From Delphinapterus leucas (lineage: Eukaryota > Chordata > Mammalia > Artiodactyla > Monodontidae): DNA of 64,000 nucleotides. Every line of letters begins with the position of its first letter. Position 1 is the stretch's first letter. The stretch covers positions 92,432,405 to 92,496,404 of the forward strand of contig NW_022098076.1 in the NCBI RefSeq assembly GCF_002288925.2, in the 5' to 3' direction. Below, piece by piece: positions 32,942 to 45,684 of the stretch. The notes below the pieces were generated by a model, which was not told the DNA's origin, ran no database searches, and saw only the letters and a list, made by a program, of their open reading frames with translations. Made by a program: the position numbers and the translations under genes.

Positions 32942-33309
32942 AGTGTTGTGAGGTGCTTGCAAAGCGTGTCCACGGTGCCCGGCAGGGGCCAATGCGTATG
33001 AACGGCTTCGTACCCTGCAAAGTAGTGATTGTGTGCTAGTCATCATGCTGGCTCATTGCCCTCTTTCCATCACCTCTCACTTTTGAAAAACCTATGACTT
33101 ATTCCAAAAAGCTTCTGAAATACCTAAAATGTACAGCACTCTCTCAGCTGTGGTTCATGGATTCAAATTGGTGTTTCAAGAAAACCTATTTACAAAAAAG
33201 CTTGGTGTTTCAAGGATCTCAAAACATTGCATTCCTTCCCACTGTATTGAAAGCCTCAGAACCCACAGTGATATGCCCTGGAGAAAAACGGCTCTGTGAT
33301 CAAAATTAA

Positions 33310-33900
33310 TTTGGGCAAACCCTGCACATGTTTTCATTGTAGAAAATTTCAGGCATGTACCAGAACAGAGAGGATGGCGGTCGTTCTGGTGGACCTCAGA
33401 TCTCCATCATCCACCTCCACAAGAATCAGCTGTAGCCAATCTTGTTTCACCCACATCCCCAAACCCCCCTTCCTCCGAAGATTAGTTTGAGGGAATTCCT
33501 AGACATCCTATTAATTCTCCTGCAAATCCCGGTATATGTACATGCATCTTCTTTTTCTCTGTAATTTATTTGTTGAAGAAATCAGATTGCCTTGTAGTTT
33601 CCAGTCTGGATTTTGCTGATTGCATCCCTAAGTTGTCATTGAATGTGTTCCCTTGAACCCTGATTTTCTGTAGCTTGGTGGCTCAGAACAGAAATCTGAT
33701 TGGATATAGGCTATCTTTTGGCAAGAATACTGTCGTGAGTGTGGTGGGCATTTCCTCAGGAGGCAACAGCCGTTGAAAACTGTCCCTATGTCCACTGTCT
33801 CATTCGGGGGCTGCAAACTGGTGGCATTCCACTGTTATCATTTTGTCTTCGTCTACTATCTGGATTGCATCTAGAGAAAACTTCCCCTGAAATATATCCA
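33310..33900. mobile_element. Ancient interspersed repeat, same class as 14110-15170
   Basis: TGTAGAAAATTTCAGGCATGTACC, GAATTCCTAGACATCC, TTATTTGTTGAAGAAATCAGATTG, CAGTCTGGATTTTGCTGATTGC. Family not resolved by eye. Confidence 0.5.
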
Positions 33901-35215
33901 AACCCACCTCAGAGCTAGCCCGTCCAGTGAACAGAGCCTCTCCCACCTCATTGCAGTGGGTGGGAATGGAGGAAGGGAAGGGATTTTGAAGAGGGAGGGA
34001 GAAAAGCGAGAGCAGTAGGAAGCAGACCCTGTTTCCTCACTGTCCCCAACAAGCAGCCACAGCCACAGACTGGTCTGGTCTGCCCTGTGGGGACAAAAGG
34101 AAAAGAATCGAGTTTGGCATCAAAGTTTAAAAGCAAACAGGACGGAGTCCTAAATACCAACAAGACTTTCTAAACAGAAGGTGACTGGAGTTACAGGGTC
34201 TGGCAGAGAAGGGTCCACAGGCCCATCCACTCCCTGGCGAAAGGGACACAGCAGAGCTGAATGGTTATTGGAAAGCATGTCTGGAACCCCATCTTCCACG
34301 GGATGCTCTCAAGTTTCACCATCGGGGATGATGCTTAATTGTGTCAACGGATGACATCCCGCCAGGGCACCCTGCAACTTCCTCTGCATCCCGCAGACCC
34401 ACAGCTGCCCCGGGGGTTGGGGAATGGAGTTCTGCAGGGGCCAGTCCTCTCTCCAGAACCCACCACCCATGCAGGAATTCAAAGCAGCCCTTCTGCAGAT
34501 TTCTGATCCACTGGTAGAAATTAAACTCAAAGGCAAAATAAAATAAACACCAGGAACAAATGGGGGCGCCCCCCCCAAAGTGGCTGGCCCTCCAGGGATA
34601 AAATGACAGCCTATGATTCAGCTCTACAGGCCAAAGGGCAAATCAGAGTCCGGAATGAGGATTGAAGCCGCAGGAAAGATAACAAAAAGATGTTGGCTCG
34701 AAGTTCAGAGGTTGTAGAGCTGCTTATCTGTTGGCCCCACGGCTAATCATCTGGGGAATTTGCCTTACTGTGAAGCTGCTACGTCTGCTCTCTTCTCTCC
34801 GTTCACCTTGATGCAAATCCCTCTCCCACCACAGCCTCCTGTCTGGTCTCACAGCTGCCACCCTTACCCCACCCCCTCACCCCCGATCGTGTGTCCAGTC
34901 CCCATAAATAGCAGTTCATAAAAGAGAGAAAAGTCTCTGCATCGTGGGGCCTACAGCTCCCTGTTCCTCTACTTGATGGAAATGATCTGTTTCCAGCTCT
35001 CCCTTAATTCGTAGAATTATTTTTTTCTTGGTTCTCTCTCTCGTCGGGCTATAACTGCTCATGAAAGCAAAGACAGTATTCACTGAGATTACAGTAGGTG
35101 CTCAATAAATGTCTCGTGCATATCCATGGGTTTGGCTTAGCAAGTCATAACTAGACAGACATGCTGTTTCCACCGCATAGTTTGCACGGCCAGTCCAACC
35201 CCAGGGAGCTTGTCA
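33901..35215. other. RAB17 upstream region, no gene seen
   Basis: Ordinary sequence, with a short MIR/L2-like end at about 35085-35120 (GTAGGTGCTCAATAAATG). No exon is recognised. Confidence 0.4.
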
Positions 35216-35229
35216 AAAAGTGGGCTGGA

Positions 35230-35439
35230 GGCTTCCCTGGTGGCGCAGTGGTTGAGAGTCCGCCTGCTGAGGCAGGGGACACGGGTTCGTGCCCCGGTCC
35301 GGGAAGATCCCACATGCCGCGGAGCAGCTGGGCCCGTGAGCCATGGCCGCTGACCCTGCGCATCCGGAGCCTGTGCTCCGCAACGGGAGAGGCCAACAGT
35401 GAGAGGCCCGCGCACCGCAAAAGAAAAAAAAAAGAAAAG
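35230..35439 (+). mobile_element. CHR-type SINE with perfect 14-bp target duplication
   Basis: Complete short form with A-rich tail. AAAAAGTGGGCTGG occurs at 35216-35229 and 35440-35453, which marks a clean retrotransposition event and suggests a fairly recent insertion. Confidence 0.96.
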
Positions 35440-36344
35440 AAAAAGTGGGCTGGGATCTCTGCAGAAAGAGAGACCAGAGGAGGGGCATCCAGCAGGTGCT
35501 GGGACCAGCTTCCTCCAGGCAGCTCAGCCCGAGTGACCAAGAAAAGCAGAAAGTTACAGGTTTAAAGGCAACCCGGCATTCAGATTCAGACAACGTATTC
35601 AGATGAGGCTGCTGTAAAAGCACGTAAAACCTTTACCAACTTAAAGTGGTTTTGCCTCCTTAAAGAGGTGGGTTGACTAATCAAACCCGGAGTTACGGTA
35701 CAGAGATAGCACTGCGCATGCGCAAGGCGGGAGCCCACGTCTCCAGGATGACCCCCAAACCAAAAAGCTCCAGACTAGGGAACTCAAAGAATAGAAATGT
35801 TGCCACCAGAGCCCTTTAGGAAGGACAGGTCCTTTAATAAGGAAAATCTGGCTTCCTGGAGCGCGCATGTAGCTTATAGGGACTGATTCAAGACTAGACA
35901 GTTCGCTTCCAAGTTTAAAATTCCCCGAAGCTCTTAAATTTTGCCCCAAACGTGGATTGCAGAGACACGTTTGAGAGCCTTGGCGGTCGACCTCGAATTA
36001 AACCTCTGTCTTTTCTCGAAAGCCAGTGCCATAGTGTTGCTTCTATGCTTGTTGGGCAGGGAGCCCTTGCCCTACAACACTACGGGGGAGGGGGGGACCA
36101 AGGCTAATGGACCCGCCATCTCCACTGAGACGCAGGGTGACCGTGTGCTCAGGGCCCTGAACGGCTCGGCTGCACACAGGTTTCTACTGAAGCAGAGCAA
36201 GTAGCCTCCGGGGGTCCTGGCGTTACCCCACCTTACAGAGAGGCCCAGCAGCTTTTCTAAGAGAAAGATGCAGGAGTCCAAGCCAGAGCAGGCTCAAGGA
36301 GGAGGATGGGGGCAGGGAAGAGATGGACTGAGAGTTTGGGGTCA

Positions 36345-36563
36345 GCAGATGCAAACTATTATATAACGAATGGATAAACAACAAGGCCCTACTGTATAGC
36401 ACAGGGGATTATATTCACTATCTTGGGATAAACCATAACGGAAAAGAGTATGAAAAGGAATGTATATATATGTATAATTGAATCACTTTGCTGTACAGCA
36501 GAAATTCACACAACATTGTAAATCAACTAGACTTCAATAAAACAAATTTTTAAAAAAAATTTT
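36345..36563 (+). mobile_element. L1 3' end
   Basis: AGGCCCTACTGTATAGCACAGGGG, TTTGCTGTACAGCAGAAATTC, ACATTGTAAATCAACTAGACTTC, then an A-rich end. Confidence 0.88.
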
Positions 36564-36787
36564 TTTTAAGCCAAAACAGGCTGCCTTCACGTCCACACTG
36601 GGTTCACCAGGCACGAGCATCATTTCAGTCACTTACAGAGGCAGCAGGACCTGCGCTCCACCCACATCAAGAACCGCTGGTGCGATGAGCCTGCCGGGGA
36701 GCCGCTGGCCGGACCTCATTGCCCGAAAGACAGTCAGCTCAGTAGCAAGCCCTCACTTATAAACCACTTTTTTTTTTTTTTTTTTTT

Positions 36788-37135
36788 GGCCTAATGTAGA
36801 GAAACAGAGAGTAGAGTGGTGGTGACCAGAGGCTGGGGTGTGTGTGGGAAGTGGGGTGATATTGGTAAAAGGGTGCAAACTTCAATCGTAAGATTCAGAG
36901 GTTCTGGGGGTCTCATGTACAGCGTGATGATTAAAGCTCATATGGTATTATACACTCGAAAAGTACTAAGAGAGTAGATCTTAAGTGTCCTCACCACAAA
37001 AAAGAAATGGTAATTATGTGACAGGGTGGAGGTGTTTCTGCAACATGTAAATGTACCCAATCAACACGTAACACACCTTAAATTTACCCCATGTTATATA
37101 TATGTCAATTGTCTCAATAAAGCTGGAAAAAAAGA
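36788..37135 (+). mobile_element. Older L1 3' end
   Basis: GTGGTGACCAGAGGCTGGGG, CATGTACAGCGTGATGATTAAAGC, TTAAATTTACCCCATGTTATATATATGTC, TCAATAAAGCTGG. A poly-T run precedes it at 36768-36787. Confidence 0.75.
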
Positions 37136-37139
37136 AACG

Positions 37140-38380
37140 CTTTTAAGAATGGAATTCCGCAGGTTTCTGTGCCACCCCAGGCTAATACCTTGTTTCTTGC
37201 GAAAGTACTTAAGGCACCTGCTTAGAAGCAGACATTCCACTGATTTGTGCTGTAATTTTACATAAAGAGAAAGTTCTAACACACCTACAGCAATTCTCAA
37301 GTATTTAAAGATACCCCTTTAAGTTTTCCTTGCTATTTATGTGCACTAATTAATAAAGCTCTCCTTAAGTCAAGAAAATCTTTAGCCCCAAACATGTCTG
37401 AATTAACCAAAATCGGTGGAGTATGAATAAACATGCCATTACTATGATACCACATACAGGTGACACATCTCTTTATCTAAAATCATTATTTTTCAATAAA
37501 TATAAACACATAATTATCAATATGAAAAAAATGAAATTACCCGTAATCCCACACCCTTAATACAACGAGGGATGGTATTTTGCCTACTTTCTTCTAATTT
37601 TTTGTATAAGAATCTTAAAAACAAACCATCATTTTAACATAAAATTATGCATCCTACATTAAAAAAAAAAAGTAAGACATTTGAAGGGCGGTTTTCCAAA
37701 TTACTGCATATGTTGTAGACGCATTTGACCTATGTGTGTTTAATGACCACATAATACCCCTACAATGATTCCAATTTCCTGAACTATTTCTCTGTTACTG
37801 GATTTTTACTTGGCTTTAATTGTTTTTTCTCTGTAATAAATAAGACTGCAGTAAGCATTTTCATGTATGAGTTTTCGTGTGACTACACGTTGATTAGAGG
37901 TTGAAGCCCTCTGTTCAGAGAGGACTCCAATTGAAAAATGTGACTCCTGACCCGGCCCCTGGAATTTCATGAAGACAGGGTTACTGAAGTGTCTCTAAAC
38001 GCAGAGACGATCTCAAGAATGCCACATTCGTGATCCGGGCCAACAGGGACACCCTGCGGAGCATTTCGGTTTCGGGCTTTTCATTTCTGACAAGCTCATC
38101 TCCTTGCACCAAGGGAAAAAGGAGAGATTGCAAGTCCAAACCAGTGTTCCTGGGGGAGGGTCGCTCCAGGGAAGCGTCTGATCTGCCGAGTTCGTCGCCA
38201 GCGAGCACGTCCTCCTCCAGCTCTCCCCGCCCAGGCGTGTAAGGAACGCAGGGATTACTGTGCAGTTGTTTATTCTGAGGTCAGTAGGTAGCACTTGGGC
38301 ACCGTGATCCATTTGAAATGGATTCCTGTAAGGGCTCCTATTCATTACGTTCAAGCCTTTAACTGGATTTTCCCAGAGGC
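37140..38380. other. AT-rich spacer, probably old transposon sequence
   Basis: 37660-37860 resembles an old L1-type 3' piece in reverse (TTGTTTTTTCTCTGTAATAAATAAGACTGC). No gene is seen. Confidence 0.35.
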
Positions 38381-38516
38381 CACTCTTTAAACAGGAATCT
38401 CCTTCCAGGACCCTGACCTAGCAAAGCCATCGGGACGAGCAAGGACACCTCTGGCACTCAGGAGGACACACTCCTGGCTCTTCACTTCACCCTTTTGATT
38501 CTGTGCATTGGGGCTC

Positions 38517-38672
38517 GTGCACAGACACACATCAGACACAAAGGTGCAGGCACACATGACACACACGGATACACTCACACCCACATACATGCACACAGAC
38601 ACACAGATACAAACAGACACACATCGATATTCGCACACAGATACACACAAACACACACACACACACACACAC
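38517..38672. repeat. Imperfect CA repeat
   Basis: ACACAC/AGACACA/ATACAC units over about 155 bases, followed by two copies of a 42-bp unit (38675-38716 and 38717-38744, the second truncated) sharing GACAAAGCAC.CAGAAGTTTA. Confidence 0.9.
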
Positions 38673-38750
38673 TCGACAAAGCACACAGAAGTTTAAACAA
38701 AGACACACACACAGTTGACAAAGCACGCAGAAGTTTAAACAATGACTCAC

Positions 38751-38900
38751 CTGTTCCCTAGGCCTGGTCACTTCCAGAGAGCCTGACACCCTATCATCAC
38801 CGGGTCCCACAGGGCCCCTACGTGTGTCCCCTTTCTCCCCGCTTCTGGCCAGGGGAAAGTTTTGTTCCCTCAACAGGCGGGCTGGGGCGTGGCCGTGGCC
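38751..38900 (-). other. Candidate noncoding first exon of RAB17
   Basis: The coding exon containing the RAB17 ATG starts with a splice acceptor, so an upstream noncoding exon must exist. In this direction the sequence CCTAGGGAACAG followed by GTGAGT (donor at 38750-38745) is a strong donor at the end of a moderately GC-rich segment, about 6 kb upstream. That distance is reasonable for the gene. No promoter motif proves it, so it is only a candidate; the boundary at 38900 is arbitrary. Confidence 0.25.
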
Positions 38901-41010
38901 CCGGGGCCAGGCAGAGGCTCACAGAAAACAGGTGAGAGGCAGCAGCCTTGGGCCAAGGCGATGCCCAGCCCCCTCCTCCAAGGCTTCCTCCCTTCCCGAG
39001 AGGCTCTCAGGGCAAGGTCTGCCGTGGTCAGGTGGTCACCTGGGGCAGCGGGAGGCTGGACCTTAATGGAGGCGCTGCGGGTGCACCTGGGCACCTGCTG
39101 GAAGTCACGCTCCCATCCGGTCACCCAGCTGCGCCTGAGTTTCTCAGTTTTGTTACGAGTCGCATTTCAATGCTGATTTATTTCCTTCTGCTCCTCCCTC
39201 GAGCTGTGGGGCTCTTTGTTGCGCTTGAAACTAGTAGCCCAGAAGAGAAGGAAGTATTTGGGTCAAATGAATTCATTCCTGCCACAAACAGCTGGGCGCC
39301 AGCGCTGGGGGCCCTGAGCCTGGAGCCAGGGGCAAGGCAGGGTGTGCTGGTCCTGGGGTCAGACCAACCCATCCTGCCTGGATGCCTCGGGGTGGGGGGC
39401 TGTACTTCCCTGATGCCTTCTCCCAGCAGCCTGACTGCATCTCCCGGAGGTGGCAGGGTCTAGGCACAAGACGAGGGAAGGGGACATTTTCCTCGTCCTC
39501 CCAAATTCTTCACACGACTCTAGCTGCGGAATTTCCCGCCTCAGCAATGATGGAATAGCCTCTTTGAGATAAGATTTTCAGAGTCCCCGAGCACTGGGGA
39601 AGGGGGAGCCAGATGCTGAGAAAGGTAGAAATTTGGGGGCCACGAATCTGTCTGCAGACACAGTGTGCAGAAAGCTGGCTTTCTTTATGTTCTCATGATT
39701 CACCTTAACTTCAGTGAGACACGCTCTGCCAGCTCCGTGCTTCCCCCGCGCCCTGCGGGGTCCTGGGGTCTTCTGTTGGGGGGGACAACGGTGTAGGTTC
39801 CAGTGGGAACTCCCTCCCACCATCCCTCCAGGGCCAGCCTCTCTCGGCTCCGCCCACACCACCCTGGGGACAGGGGTTCTTCCCCCACACAATCATTTCG
39901 TCCGGGGTGCAGCCACCTCCCCGGGTACCACCACATAATTGTCCTGTCACTTTGGAGACTGAGAACCCCTCTCCCCTTTTGAATGATGTCCTCATCCCCG
40001 ACCCGCAGACCGGGAACCAAAGGTCTGGGTGCTAACGCGCTGCTCTGCCCAGAGAACCCGTGTGACAGCGGGTCCAGCTCTGATGCAGGTGAAGGTGCTT
40101 TTCTCTAACGGGGATGGGCGTCTCCCCAGTTATCGTGAAGCATCCACCTTCCTGCAGGTTGATAGGGGCACAAGATGGGAGGGGGGTGTAGAGATCAGCT
40201 TTGTGGCAGGAATGCAGGAGACAAAACAGTTGATAACCAGCATCTAACACCCCAAATGGGAGTTTTGTGCCCGCAGTCGGACAGTAGGTTTGAAAGCCAG
40301 ACCCTGTCCAAAGAAGAGATTTGGGGGTCCTTTAAAAAGCTCCCATGTGACTCTCCAGCCGCCATGGACCATGTTAGGGAGGGTCCCAACTGGCGGGCAG
40401 AGGGGGAGATGGGGGGAACGGGGACGCAGAGGCCCCCTGCTCACAGCTGCGCACACGCCTTTTCTGCCCACCCTCGAGGGCAGGGGCTTGCAAAGATCCT
40501 GGAGAGGTCTGGGGAGCCCAGATACGTCAGGGGGCTGGCTGGAAACCCCTAGAAGAGCCACTCGTGCCAGTCTTCTCTGTCCCCTCCCCTCCCGACGCTG
40601 CCATGAGGTCTCCGGTCACCCTGCCCTCCGAGGTCCCCAGCGTCCGTCTCGCAGAGGAGTGGGAGTAGAAGGAAGGCATCTGAGAGAGCGGGCATCTCAC
40701 CCACCTCCTTTCTGTGACTGCGGGAGACCAAGGTCCCTGCACTGGACACAAGTTGAGAAGCCGTCCCTCAATTTTCCAGAGGAAGAGGCCTCGCGGAGAA
40801 GTTCTGGTTAATCACTATGAAATAAAACTGCATTAAGAATTCTGTGACCTGTGGCCCCAGAACCCTCAGTGACTGCCCCAGGGGAGGACGTGTCACTCCC
40901 GGGTGCAGAGGAAAGAGCCCCAAGTTCATGATGCTCCCACCACAGCCTGGAGCAGAGCCAACCCAGCACTCTGACAACCTCTGGGTGGATAGGGGCTCGG
41001 GGCCTGGGTA
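38900..41010. other. GC-rich intergenic stretch, no gene seen
   Basis: Moderately GC-rich with many chance frames on both strands. No frame carries a recognisable domain or splice-bounded exon. Confidence 0.4.
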
Positions 41011-41019
41011 CTTGTCTGT

Positions 41020-41640
41020 CAGCCTGTAACAAGCAACCACCAACACGGTCGCCTACAACACACGCTTATTATCTCACAGTTCCCATGGGTCAGGAATCTG
41101 GGCACAGCCTAATGGGTCCTGTGCTCAGGGTCTCACAGGCTGCGGTCAAGGTGCCGGCAGGGCTGCATCCTTTCTGGAGCCCAAGGTCCACTGCAAGTTC
41201 ATGTAATCTTGGTGGAACCCAGTCCTTTGCTGTTGTAGGACTGAAGTCCTGTTTTGCTACTGGCTGCCAGTCAGAGGGCACTCTCAGCTCTTAGAGCCCC
41301 CAAAACAGCGACAAGCCCCCAGGCCCTCTCACACACGGCAGCTTGCTTCCTCGAGGCCATCAGGATCTCTCTCTGACTTGCAGACCCACTATCACCGGCC
41401 TCACCTAATTAGGTCAGGCCCACCGGGCACAGTCTCCCTCTCCTTAACTCAGAGTCAGCTCATGAGGGACCTTAGTTACATCCGCAAAAACCTCTTCCCC
41501 TTTGGCATGTACTATGACCTAATCTCAAGAGTTGGCATCGTTGTATCCAGGCCCTGGGCACCCTCAAAAGAGGGGATTAGCCAGCGTGTGGACACCTAGT
41601 GTGGGAATCTCGAGAGCCATCCAGAATCCTGTCTGCCTCG
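41020..41640 (-). mobile_element. LTR relic (MaLR-like), reverse
   Basis: CACGCTTATTATCTCACAGTTCCC, GGGTCTCACAGGCTGCGGTCAAGGTGCCGGC, CTTAGTTACATCCGCAAAAACC. The order is of a reverse MaLR/ERVL-type LTR. Confidence 0.6.
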
Positions 41641-43420
41641 GACCTGAGCCAGAGCACACAGAGGGAGGGCACTGCTCCCCCCACCAGTGGCGCAGAGCGA
41701 AAGCGCACCACTGGCAGGTGGTGAGAACCCCCCCCCACCCCGGGGCCTGGACTCAGGCCAGTCCCCAACAGCCGACCTCTTCTCACCTCAAAAGGCCCAA
41801 GGGCACCATGAGAGGCCAGGACTCAGATACTCAGGAGGGCCTGGGGGCTGATTGCTTCTGTGGTCTTAGTGTCACCCTGCACAGCTGTCATTTGGGTGGG
41901 TCTTTTCCCTGAAACCTGTGGGTTCCTCCTGCAGAGACCTTGGCAAGTCACTCCCCTCTCGACACCTGTTTCCTCACCTCTAAGGTGAGGGGGTTCCCTT
42001 CACCTCTGGCCTCTGTGATTTGGTCTCACGGCACAGAGAGCAAAGCCGGGGGCACTCATGCTTAAATCAGAGGAGGCTTTCCCGTGAGGTTGTGTGAGTC
42101 AGGCTCGGGGACAAACAAAGTCCCTGGTGGGGAGGATGGAGACTTAGAACACACACCTTCTAACCCCACTGAGACCTGCACCCCAGAATTATCGCTGCTT
42201 ATGGTGGAAACTAATCCAAGACAGCACATAAGAAATTTGCTTACTTGACCATAATTAATATTATTTTTATATGGCCATACTAACTTCTAACTTTCTCTCT
42301 TGGCATTTGTCAACTTTCCTGTATTGACATTAACAGGAAGAATTTCCACTGCACCAATTAATCAGGCCACAGATTCAGACAGGTACACTCATGGGCATAT
42401 TCCCCCTTCAAAAGAAATGCAAAATTACAGAATTTTGGAGCTGAAGGGGCCCCTGGGGACTATGTGGCCTGAGCACCCAGTGGCTGAAGAACCCAGCAAC
42501 AGCCCTGCTGACTCATGTCCCAGTCAGTCGCTGCTCAGATATCCACGGTGGATTCTAGATTGTAGGATTTGAGACGGTTCAAACATCAGCCTTTGTAACT
42601 TCCCACCCGCCTGACCCACTGCGGCATAAACATTTCTGAGATTTTTGAAGCTGTTATCAGGGCTTGTAACCAAACTGCCAACTGCCCGCCCAGACCTCCT
42701 CGTAAAATGACCCCCCATGGCTCAGATGATCAACACAGCTTTCCAGTAGATGTGCCCAGTGACCCACTCTAGGGATCTGGGGGAAGAGTAGCCTCCCCTT
42801 CCTCCTTGAGGCCTCCTTGCTGGGCTGTAGCTAAGGATCAATCTCATAGTGTGATAGACATCTGAGGTGCAGATCTTCCAGAATGTTCTTATCTCCTAAG
42901 GCCTTTGAGATAAGCAGGAATGACCTCCAGCCTTGCCCCGAAACCTGCACCCTCACTTATCTCAATGGAAAATTCCAGCAGGGGTTTCTGAACACCAAGT
43001 GAAATTCCTCAGCTCAACAATCAGTTCAGTGCATGGCTGCCAGCCAGGCTGGGCAGAGCAGAGGGGAGGAAAGCAAAGCCCTGCCCCGGGGTGCCCAGGG
43101 CTGCAGGGATGCGACAAGGACCACACCGAGCAAGGGGGCTGCCCTGGTTCAGACACGGTCCAAAAGGGGCAGAGGGCGCAGGCGGAGGAGACACCTCGCT
43201 TGGCGGGAGGGAAGAGAGATGGGTATTTCCAGGGAGAAATACTGACACAAAGATGGACAGACGGATGAGAAACTTATGCACTGGCCCAGAGAAGGAAGGG
43301 TTTTCCCAGCCCCAGAGGCAGTGTGAGCACAGCGCGAGCCCTGGAACCACACACTAGGGGGCGCTGGGGAGACCGCCAGCGAGTGCAGTCTGGGTGGGTA
43401 GCCGGGGTGAGGGTGGAGAG
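41641..43420. other. Intergenic, small MIR piece at about 41930-41995
   Basis: ACCTTGGCAAGTCACTCCC, CCTGTTTCCTCACCTCTAAGG is a MIR core. The rest shows no feature. Confidence 0.4.
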
Positions 43421-43459
43421 GCCTTGTACAATTCCATAAAGATTAGAAACATAGCAAAC

Positions 43460-43560
43460 CAACGTAGGCACTCTTTATTGAGCACAGACTATGCACCAAC
43501 ACTGTGCTAAGGCCTTAACTCAGAGTCTCTGATTTCATCCTCATCCCCACAGCAACCCCA
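43460..43560. mobile_element. L2/MIR-type relic
   Basis: CACTCTTTATTGAGCACAGAC, CACTGTGCTAAGGCC, TTTCATCCTCATCCCCACAGCAACCCC. Confidence 0.6.
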
Positions 43561-44162
43561 GCCTGTGGGCCACCCCCCAGAGGGCCCTCTGCTGGCCTTC
43601 TGCCAGCCATGCCTTCCTCAGGGGAGAGGAGTCCATGGAACCAAGGGACATGACTACTTAAAACCCGTGCGCCTGACTTCTAGATTCTGAGATGGCAGAA
43701 TTCCCTAGTAGACCTAAGCCCACTTCCCTGCAGGCCTCGGGGCTGGGTCTGCCCCCGGAAAGCAAACCACGCCACCAGTGTGTGTGCACCCAGGCCAGGA
43801 GGCAGCGGCCGGTGGGCAGAGTGGTTGGAGATGCAGAAAGACTTGATACTTGAAGAACTCAGTCTGCTCCCAGATCAGACATTGATATCCTGAAGCTGAC
43901 ACTGCCCCTAACCCCACCTCATTCAGTTCAATGAGTTACCATTTCCTGAATATGCTTGATACAACGTGTAACACTCTACCTGTACATCATAGCCTGGGGC
44001 TTAAGAGCCTAGGCCTCATTTCTTGTCTCAGGGGGACACTATGTTTTAACTTCCAAGCACACCACTTGTAAATAAATGTTTTGAGTGCAGCTGTCAATGG
44101 GGGGAACATTTATTAGTGTGAACACATTTCCCATCCCATCTTTCCCACTGTATACCTTAGAG

Positions 44163-44430
44163 CAGCGGTCCCCAAACTTTTTGGCACCAGGGACTGGTTT
44201 CATGGAAGACAATTTTTCCATGGATGGTGGGGGGGTGTTGGGGGGATGGTTCAGGCAGTAATGCAAGTGATGCGGAGCCACGGGGAGCGGTGCGGAGCAA
44301 TGGGGAGCGGCTGTAAATACAGATGAAGCTTCACTCGCTCGCCCGCCCGCCGCTCACCTCCTGCTGTGCGGCCTGGTTCCCAAGGCCATGGACCAGTACT
44401 GGTCTGCGGCCCGGGGGTTGGGGACCCCTC
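44163..44430. mobile_element. Non-autonomous hAT-like transposon with 8-bp target duplication
   Basis: The ends are inverted (CAGCGGTCCCC at the left, GGGGACCCCT at the right). The element is flanked by CCTTAGAG (44155-44162) and CCTTAAAG (44431-44438), an 8-bp duplication with one change, as expected for hAT. The core has GCACCAGGGACTGGTTTCATGG and CTGTAAATACAGATGAAGC. Confidence 0.82.
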
Positions 44431-44699
44431 CCTTAAAGGGAATTCTGTCTTTGCTTTCTCTGCTTCCTCCTGTCACCCTGCCTTCCATGGAGCATATTTC
44501 CAGGCCAGCCAGACTCCAGGCCTTACGCGGCTGACTTGGGAAAGTGAATAGTGAGGCATGGGACTCACGAGGAAGGAAAGAGGTAGGGACCCACCCCCTG
44601 CAGGGCAAAGTGAGCCAATATATCTTTTCCATACTTTGATCTTCAGCCTGTCTTCATGCTTAATGTACATCTCTTAGAAACAGTATACAGAGCTGAGTA

Positions 44700-45665
44700 T
44701 TAACTTTTTGACCCTGTCTGCCTTCCAGTTTAGCGTCTGTTCCATCAAACTTTAATATAATTATTGATAGGGTTCTGCTTAAGTCTGCCATCTTGCTGTT
44801 TGTTTTCTGTTTGTTCCCTCTGTTCTTTTTCCTCTGTCCTTCTCCTTTTGATTTAATCAAGTACTTTTAGTATTCTATTCTATCTTCTTTACTGGTTTTT
44901 TAAGTACATTAGATTGTATTTTTCAGTTCTATGGCTTCCATTTGGTTCTTTTCTAGAATCTCTAAATCTCTCCTGGAATTCGCCACTTCTTCGCTCGCTA
45001 TATGCATCCTTCCCTACAGATTCTTTACCGTGTTCACCATAGTATTTTAGACTCCTTATCCACTAATTCCAACATATGGTTAGTTTGTGGGTCTTTTCCT
45101 ACTGATTGGTTGTTTTGCGTTTTTCTTGACCATGGTTCACGTTTTCCTGATTCTCCATATGCCTGGGAATTGTTATAGTTTATCAGATATTGTGAATGAT
45201 GTTATAGTGTATCAGATATTGTGAATGATATGTTGCTGAGATTCTGGATTCTTTTCTTTTGAAAAGTGTTGAGCTGATTCTAGAAGCCAGTTAAATTACT
45301 GTGGATCATCTTGAACATGTGGAAACTTTGCTTTACACCTTGTTGGGGAGCTTGGTTTGCCTTTAATCCTAGGGTGAATCTTATTCCTGGCACATAGTCT
45401 TTGTTCCTAAGCTGAGGCCCTTCTGGGGTTTCGGTGGAAAGTCTGAGGGGTCCACCAGCCCCCTCTACTCTGCAGAACTTAAACTCCAAACTCACTCACC
45501 TGCAGCAAGGGAGCAGCAGCTGAAATCTCTGCTCAGCTCTTTAAACCTTACAGGCATTGCTTTCCTCTGGGTTTCTTGAAGCCTCACCTGTGTATGAGCA
45601 CTTGAGGGGTCAGTTAAGGATTTGAGGAGCATTAATATGCAACATTTTGGACCTCTCTTCTTTTT
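44700..45665. mobile_element. Ancient L1M/HAL1-like segment, copy 1
   Basis: GTATTTTTCAGTTCTATGGCTTCCATTTGG, CTTGACCATGGTTCACGTTTTCC, GAGATTCTGGATTC. It shares word order with 58900-59560, so both derive from one old repeat. A 29-bp unit is tandemly doubled at 45172-45229. Confidence 0.6.
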
Positions 45666-45684
45666 AAGATTTCACCTCTGCATC

